Positions 60,333 through 64,000 of a stretch of DNA of 64,000 nt are shown here, in pieces. The stretch is from Sphingobacterium kitahiroshimense (GTDB lineage: Bacteria > Bacteroidota > Bacteroidia > Sphingobacteriales > Sphingobacteriaceae), in contig NZ_JAOQNK010000001.1 of the NCBI RefSeq assembly GCF_025961315.1, forward strand, positions 6,227,776-6,291,775. Direction: 5' to 3'. The translations under genes were made by a program, and so were the position numbers. The notes below the pieces were generated by a model that saw only the letters and a program-made list of their open reading frames with translations, searched no databases and had not been told where the DNA came from. Every line of letters starts with the position of its first letter. The first letter of the stretch is position 1.

Positions 60333-61296
60333 ATGTTAAAGCATTCACAACCCGTATTTATTGATCCAACCACTGATGAAGGATTCAAGCGATTATTCGG
60401 AGACAAGGTCAACCTGATCAACTTTTTAAACATCATCTTTCATGGTCGTAAGACCATCACAGATCTTACTTATCGGGATACCGAGCGTATCGGAGCAACC
60501 GAAGAGATAGGTAAAGTTATCTTTGATCTTGTAGTGCAGATCAGTACAGGAGAAGAGATCATCATCGAGATGCAGACGAGTACACAGACCAACCTGAAAC
60601 AACGTATGCTGTACTATGCCAGCAAGGTCATTTCAGACACAGCACCTAAGGGAAACCGCAAAGCCTGGGGGTATGCCATTCCCGAGGTTTATACCATTGT
60701 CCTGATGGACGGTTTTCATATGCCGGGAGGTGATCATAAAACTTATTTTCACGATACCTGCCTGTGTCATAGAGATTCAGGACAAATTTTCTATGAAGGA
60801 TTTGGGTTTATTTACCTCGAATCCTGAAGGGATCTATCATTCCATCAAGTTAAATTATATATGATAAATTATTAACTTTGTTAAAAGCGAAGCTGAGGTT
60901 GAAGACGAACTGGACAAAGTATTCTTTATGCTTAAAAATATGTCTACGTTAAAGACCTTGCCACGGATCATGAAATCGGCGGTATTTCAACGCTTCTTTC
61001 AGTTGGCCAGCTACGCAAAATTGACAAAGGAGGAAAAGACTATGTATGATATTAGTTTAAAACGTAAGTGGGATGCTGAAGCAGTGCGGATGTATCAAGA
61101 AGGATTAGAGGAACAATTGGGAGGACTAGAAAAGCAATTGAAAGAAGCTAAAAAAGCAATTGTAAGTGCTGAAGCCCAAGGCGAACACAATAAAGCCATT
61201 GACACAGCTTTGAAGCTTACAAAGATGGGTTTATCAGTAGAACAAATTGCTGAGGCGACAGGTCTTACTACCAACGAGATCGAAAAACTGAAGTAG
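60333..61296 (+). pseudogene. Type B Rpn nuclease, copy 3, broken by a 46-bp insertion
   Basis: Codons 1-163 match the intact copies, including D65/E79/Q81. At 60822-60867 there are 46 extra bases (starting TCCTGAAGGG) that bring a TGA at 60825 and shift the frame. The rest of the gene continues undisturbed to 61296 with tail variant ATGLTTNEIEKLK. A 164-aa product with the whole nuclease core but no tail could still be made. Confidence 0.85.
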
Positions 61297-61318
61297 AACA
61301 TCGTTATAAAATATACAG

Positions 61319-61348
61319 AACCGCTTGGATGACCAAGCGGTTTTTTTG
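61319..61348 (+). terminator. Terminator of type B Rpn copy 3
   Basis: AACCGCTTGG-ATGA-CCAAGCGGTT with T run. Confidence 0.85.
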
Positions 61349-61364
61349 TGCCTTTGTGGTAGAC

Positions 61365-61780
61365 GTGTGGGTAGATTTACCGCACTGACCAATGTTTTCT
61401 GTATGGTATAGTAGGAGAGTTCCTTAGCACTCTCTATCAGTTTAGTAAGAGATACTTTCTTATCAAATCCAAACAAGAATTCCTTCTGTGCGATATTAAT
61501 CAATTTTTCGATCCTGTTCTTTTTCCGATAGCTCCAATGAGATAGACAGAGTCAAATCGACGCAGTGGGGCTTCATCTAACATCTCCTTTTGGTTTGTTG
61601 CAGTTATTGACCATGCTACTTTGCGGCAGGTCGTCAAACAGTTGTAAAATGGTTTTAATCATATATTTCATTTCACCATGATCTTGGCTGCAGTCACGCA
61701 CCTGACCAAGAGAATCAAATTCATCAATATATATGATGCGCTCTTCCTGAGCAGCCTTAAGGAATATTTTTACCAAGTTT
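61365..61780 (-). pseudogene. Decayed AAA+ ATPase fragment
   Basis: Minus strand: ERIIYIDEFDSLGQVRD gives Walker B (IDEFD), then YMIKTILQLFDDLPQSS, then with frameshifts ATNQKEMLDEAPLRRFDS (sensor 1 and arginine finger style) and LINIAQKEFLFGFDKKVSLTKL, ELSYYTIQ. The N-terminal Walker A part is absent. A scrap of its end is also at 38836-38900. 61781-61861 is gene-free. Confidence 0.7.
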
Positions 61781-61861
61781 TACTAGTTTCAGCTAACTAA
61801 AAAGATGTGTTAACATCAAGATCGAATACGATCATCATCTTTATGTTTAACTGAAAACAAA

Positions 61862-64000
61862 TTATTGTTTTACCCGATTCTTTTCATCATCGGCACCTTT
61901 CGAGTCATATTTTGCAGGACTAGCTATATTCCTTCCAAACCTATAGCTTAGCGTTAAAAGAGCTCTTCGTGAATCACCAATATTTTTATAATTTGCATCT
62001 GTCGACTTCAGATTGTTGATGATTCCTTTATTAATGTTTGTATAAAAAAGATCGTTCACATTAAATTTAACCGATGCATTTTGTGATATTTTTTTTGACA
62101 CCCACATATTAATTCCCCATTTACTACCATAAATAAATTGAGCATTGGTTATTTTTGATTGATAATGTCCATCAAATTGAATAAGCCAATCTCGCCCCGG
62201 TTTGAAGCCGATCATTCCCTGTAAATATCCATTTATTCCTTTGTTGTCGAGAATTCCGGTGTAGAAACTACTTTTAGCATGTACATGTGCTACTTCGCTG
62301 TAGAACTGCAAGTTCAGCCATGCTCCTGGATTAAAACTGCCATCAAGAGAAAAACTTAGTACTTTCGTACTACCGATATTATCCGGACGGCTATAATATA
62401 TTTCATCAACAATTTCTATAGTCTCATTAGTTTGATTTTTCGTATTGCTGTATGCAGCTGTACCCGTTATACGTTTCAGATATATATAGCTTAGCTCTAC
62501 TTTATCCGAATAAGCAGGTTTTAAATTGGGATTTCCCACCAAGTAGGTAAATTTATCCAGCGGAGATATAAAAGGATTCAGGTCTTGGAAGTATGGGCGG
62601 TCAATGCGCCTTCCATAATTCAATCTCAGCTGATTGTTTTCTGAACTATCTAGTTTGTACAGCATAAATAACGTTGGGAACAAACCCGTATAATTTCGTT
62701 TAAAAGAAGAATCTTGTTTCATTATATTTCCAAATTGATTCCCTTTGGACCATGTGTTTTCGACTCTTAATCCTAACTGAATGCTTAAATTTTTATAATC
62801 CTTATTTACGTTCAGATATGCTGCATTTATGTTTTCGCTATATTTGAAGCGATTTGTTTTATCATAATCCGGAACAGATTGACTTTTTAAGGTGAAAAAA
62901 TAATCCGCGATATTGTCTGTTTCTGTCATACTTGTTTTAAGTCCCGTTGTGATTTTAAGATTTCCGTTCAAGGGCAAAGTAAAGTCCGTTTTTGCAGCAT
63001 AAATATTTATATCAGACAATAACATACCATTCAACAGCTCATGCGAACGATTGCTTCCATTTTCCAGGTTTCCATCGTTCATAAAAGACTGGTCATTGCT
63101 TATTTGATAAGTTATATAATCAAGATCAATCGCTAGATCCGATTTAGATTTTGTAAACAGATGCCTGAAGTTTATATTGACACTTTGATTTCTGTACTTG
63201 CTTTTTTCTGTATTACTTGCCAATACAGTAGAATCCAATTTGCCATTTGCGTCACTGATCAGACTTTTACTATTAATATTGCTAGTTGGATATCGTAGAT
63301 TTTCCCCAATATTAATACCCCAGGTTGTATTTTCAGAAGTGTAGTAGTCTAGGCCAACAATAGCGTTAAATCCATGTCCGGTTTTTCTAATATTTGAATT
63401 CTGATTAAAAAATGAGGAAGTCGCTCCATTTTCATCTTTATGCGTCCTATTTATCACTAAATCTGCGAAACCGTTTCGGAGCATGTAACCAAGATTTCCA
63501 TATACATTCAGTTTCCTATTTCTATAACTTAAGTCAAGAGCATGATTTGTAGTTGTGTACTTATGTTGACCTATGCTGGAACTAAGACCCATATTAAAAC
63601 CCTTTATGTTCTGTTTTTTTGTTGTGATATTGATGATTCCCGCATTGCCGGCTGCGTCATATTTTGCTGGGGGATTGGTCATTATCTGAATTTGATCCAG
63701 TGATGCTGATGGTAGCGATTTTAAGTAACTTTCCAGATCGGCACCTGATAAAAAAGTCGGTCTATCATCAATAAAAATAGCAACACCCGATCTTCCCTTT
63801 AATGTAATAGATCCATTTTGATCTACCCGTACACCTGGAACTTTTTCCAATACATCAAATGCAGATGTCCCAGAGTTACTTATCAGTCCATTTACGTTAA
63901 CAACCGTTCGATCTATTTTCTGTTCAATTAGAGATTTCTGTTTTATAATGAGTACTTCTTTAAGCGCAACCGGATTCTGTTCAATAATGATATTGGATAA
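61862..64000 (-). CDS. TonB-dependent receptor / outer-membrane beta-barrel protein, 5' end cut by window edge
   Basis: The frame is open from the right edge. It holds the end of a carboxypeptidase-like or leader part (IIIEQNPVALKEVLIIKQKS), then a plug domain (TSAFDVLEKVPGVRVDQNGS, IFIDDRPTFLSGADLESYL, PPAKYDAAGNAGIINITTKK) and a large beta barrel (outer_membrane_beta_barrel_3 type) ending LLTLSYRFGRNI. It imports an unknown ligand, energised by TonB. The last residues after SYRFG form a charged tail. No SusD partner is visible downstream. Confidence 0.88.
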   Translation of the reverse strand, partial: LSNIIIEQNPVALKEVLIIKQKSLIEQKIDRTVVNVNGLISNSGTSAFDVLEKVPGVRVDQNGSITLKGRSGVAIFIDDRPTFLSGADLESYLKSLPSASLDQIQIMTNPPAKYDAAGNAGIINITTKKQNIKGFNMGLSSSIGQHKYTTTNHALDLSYRNRKLNVYGNLGYMLRNGFADLVINRTHKDENGATSSFFNQNSNIRKTGHGFNAIVGLDYYTSENTTWGINIGENLRYPTSNINSKSLISDANGKLDSTVLASNTEKSKYRNQSVNINFRHLFTKSKSDLAIDLDYITYQISNDQSFMNDGNLENGSNRSHELLNGMLLSDINIYAAKTDFTLPLNGNLKITTGLKTSMTETDNIADYFFTLKSQSVPDYDKTNRFKYSENINAAYLNVNKDYKNLSIQLGLRVENTWSKGNQFGNIMKQDSSFKRNYTGLFPTLFMLYKLDSSENNQLRLNYGRRIDRPYFQDLNPFISPLDKFTYLVGNPNLKPAYSDKVELSYIYLKRITGTAAYSNTKNQTNETIEIVDEIYYSRPDNIGSTKVLSFSLDGSFNPGAWLNLQFYSEVAHVHAKSSFYTGILDNKGINGYLQGMIGFKPGRDWLIQFDGHYQSKITNAQFIYGSKWGINMWVSKKISQNASVKFNVNDLFYTNINKGIINNLKSTDANYKNIGDSRRALLTLSYRFGRNIASPAKYDSKGADDEKNRVKQ

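Noticed and set aside
1..64000. tRNA or rRNA genes
   Set aside because: I looked for CCA-ended cloverleaf and rRNA-like stretches by eye and saw none; a tRNA scan would be decisive.

Overview
The window looks like chromosomal DNA of an AT-rich Bacteroidota, most likely a Sphingobacteriaceae genus such as Sphingobacterium or Pedobacter. Supporting signs are GH43 lipid-free secreted enzymes, an outer-membrane TonB-dependent receptor, many secreted serine hydrolases, a TAnnTTTG-type promoter element, DUF6090 and DUF3885 proteins and SgcJ/EcaC proteins. The genus is inferred from protein style only. Housekeeping content is small (a lysine--tRNA ligase at 15.3-16.8 kb). The rest is accessory sequence and gene debris.

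The main structure is a dispersed, recombining module that recurs through the whole window. It has (1) a conserved leader of about 100 bp, (2) a gene for a secreted NTF2-like protein of 149 aa, (3) a near-identical hairpin terminator (CCACRTC-GWGA-GATGTGG), (4) a gene for a PD-(D/E)XK nuclease of the Rpn (recombination-promoting nuclease/putative transposase) group, and (5) a second near-identical terminator (AACCGYTTGG-GATGA-CCAAGCGGTT). There are six full-length NTF2-like genes (7.0, 12.2, 18.3, 30.7, 37.2, 59.7 kb), one without its signal peptide (13.4 kb) and two 3' fragments (5.3, 55.8 kb). The slot behind them holds one of two nuclease types (B at 19.0, 37.8, 60.3 kb; C at 5.7, 31.4 kb). 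A third type (A at 17.1 kb, remnants at 2.4 and 36.6 kb) sits in front. Types A and B share the last codons and terminator, and type C copies are followed by scars of that same tail. I read this as one scaffold with replaceable nuclease bodies.

Between modules lie cargo blocks, several of them present twice: a lipoprotein (7.7 and 56.3 kb), a WGR-like gene plus 29-aa and 102-aa ORFs plus IS3 and gamma-glutamylcyclotransferase debris (20.0-21.3 and 43.6-45.0 kb), and fragments of an epoxide hydrolase, an esterase, a DUF2251 gene, an AAA+ ATPase and an IS21 istA gene. Clusters of small unrelated genes (8.3-11.8, 32.6-34.3, 40.0-43.5 kb) look like orphan immunity/antitoxin-like genes.

Ordinary functional blocks are: two GH43 glycosidases (2.5-5.2 kb); AraC regulator and lysS (14.2-16.8 kb); a minus-strand operon with a membrane serine hydrolase, a 7TM-AraC regulator, a DUF3471-like repeat protein and a DUF4350-like protein (21.6-26.3 kb); secreted serine hydrolase, esterase and metallopeptidase (26.9-30.2 kb); a translationally coupled MarR-serine hydrolase pair with a triple palindromic operator (34.4-36.3 kb); a long plus-strand cluster (45.7-55.1 kb) with a Crp/Fnr regulator, SnoaL/SgcJ proteins, two isochorismatase-like hydrolases, two pirins, an OsmC-ferredoxin fusion, an old yellow enzyme and a luciferase-like monooxygenase, suggestive of electrophile/oxidant or aromatic detoxification; a divergent SRPBCC/GlxA-type regulator pair (57.1-58.8 kb); and a TonB-dependent receptor running off the right edge.
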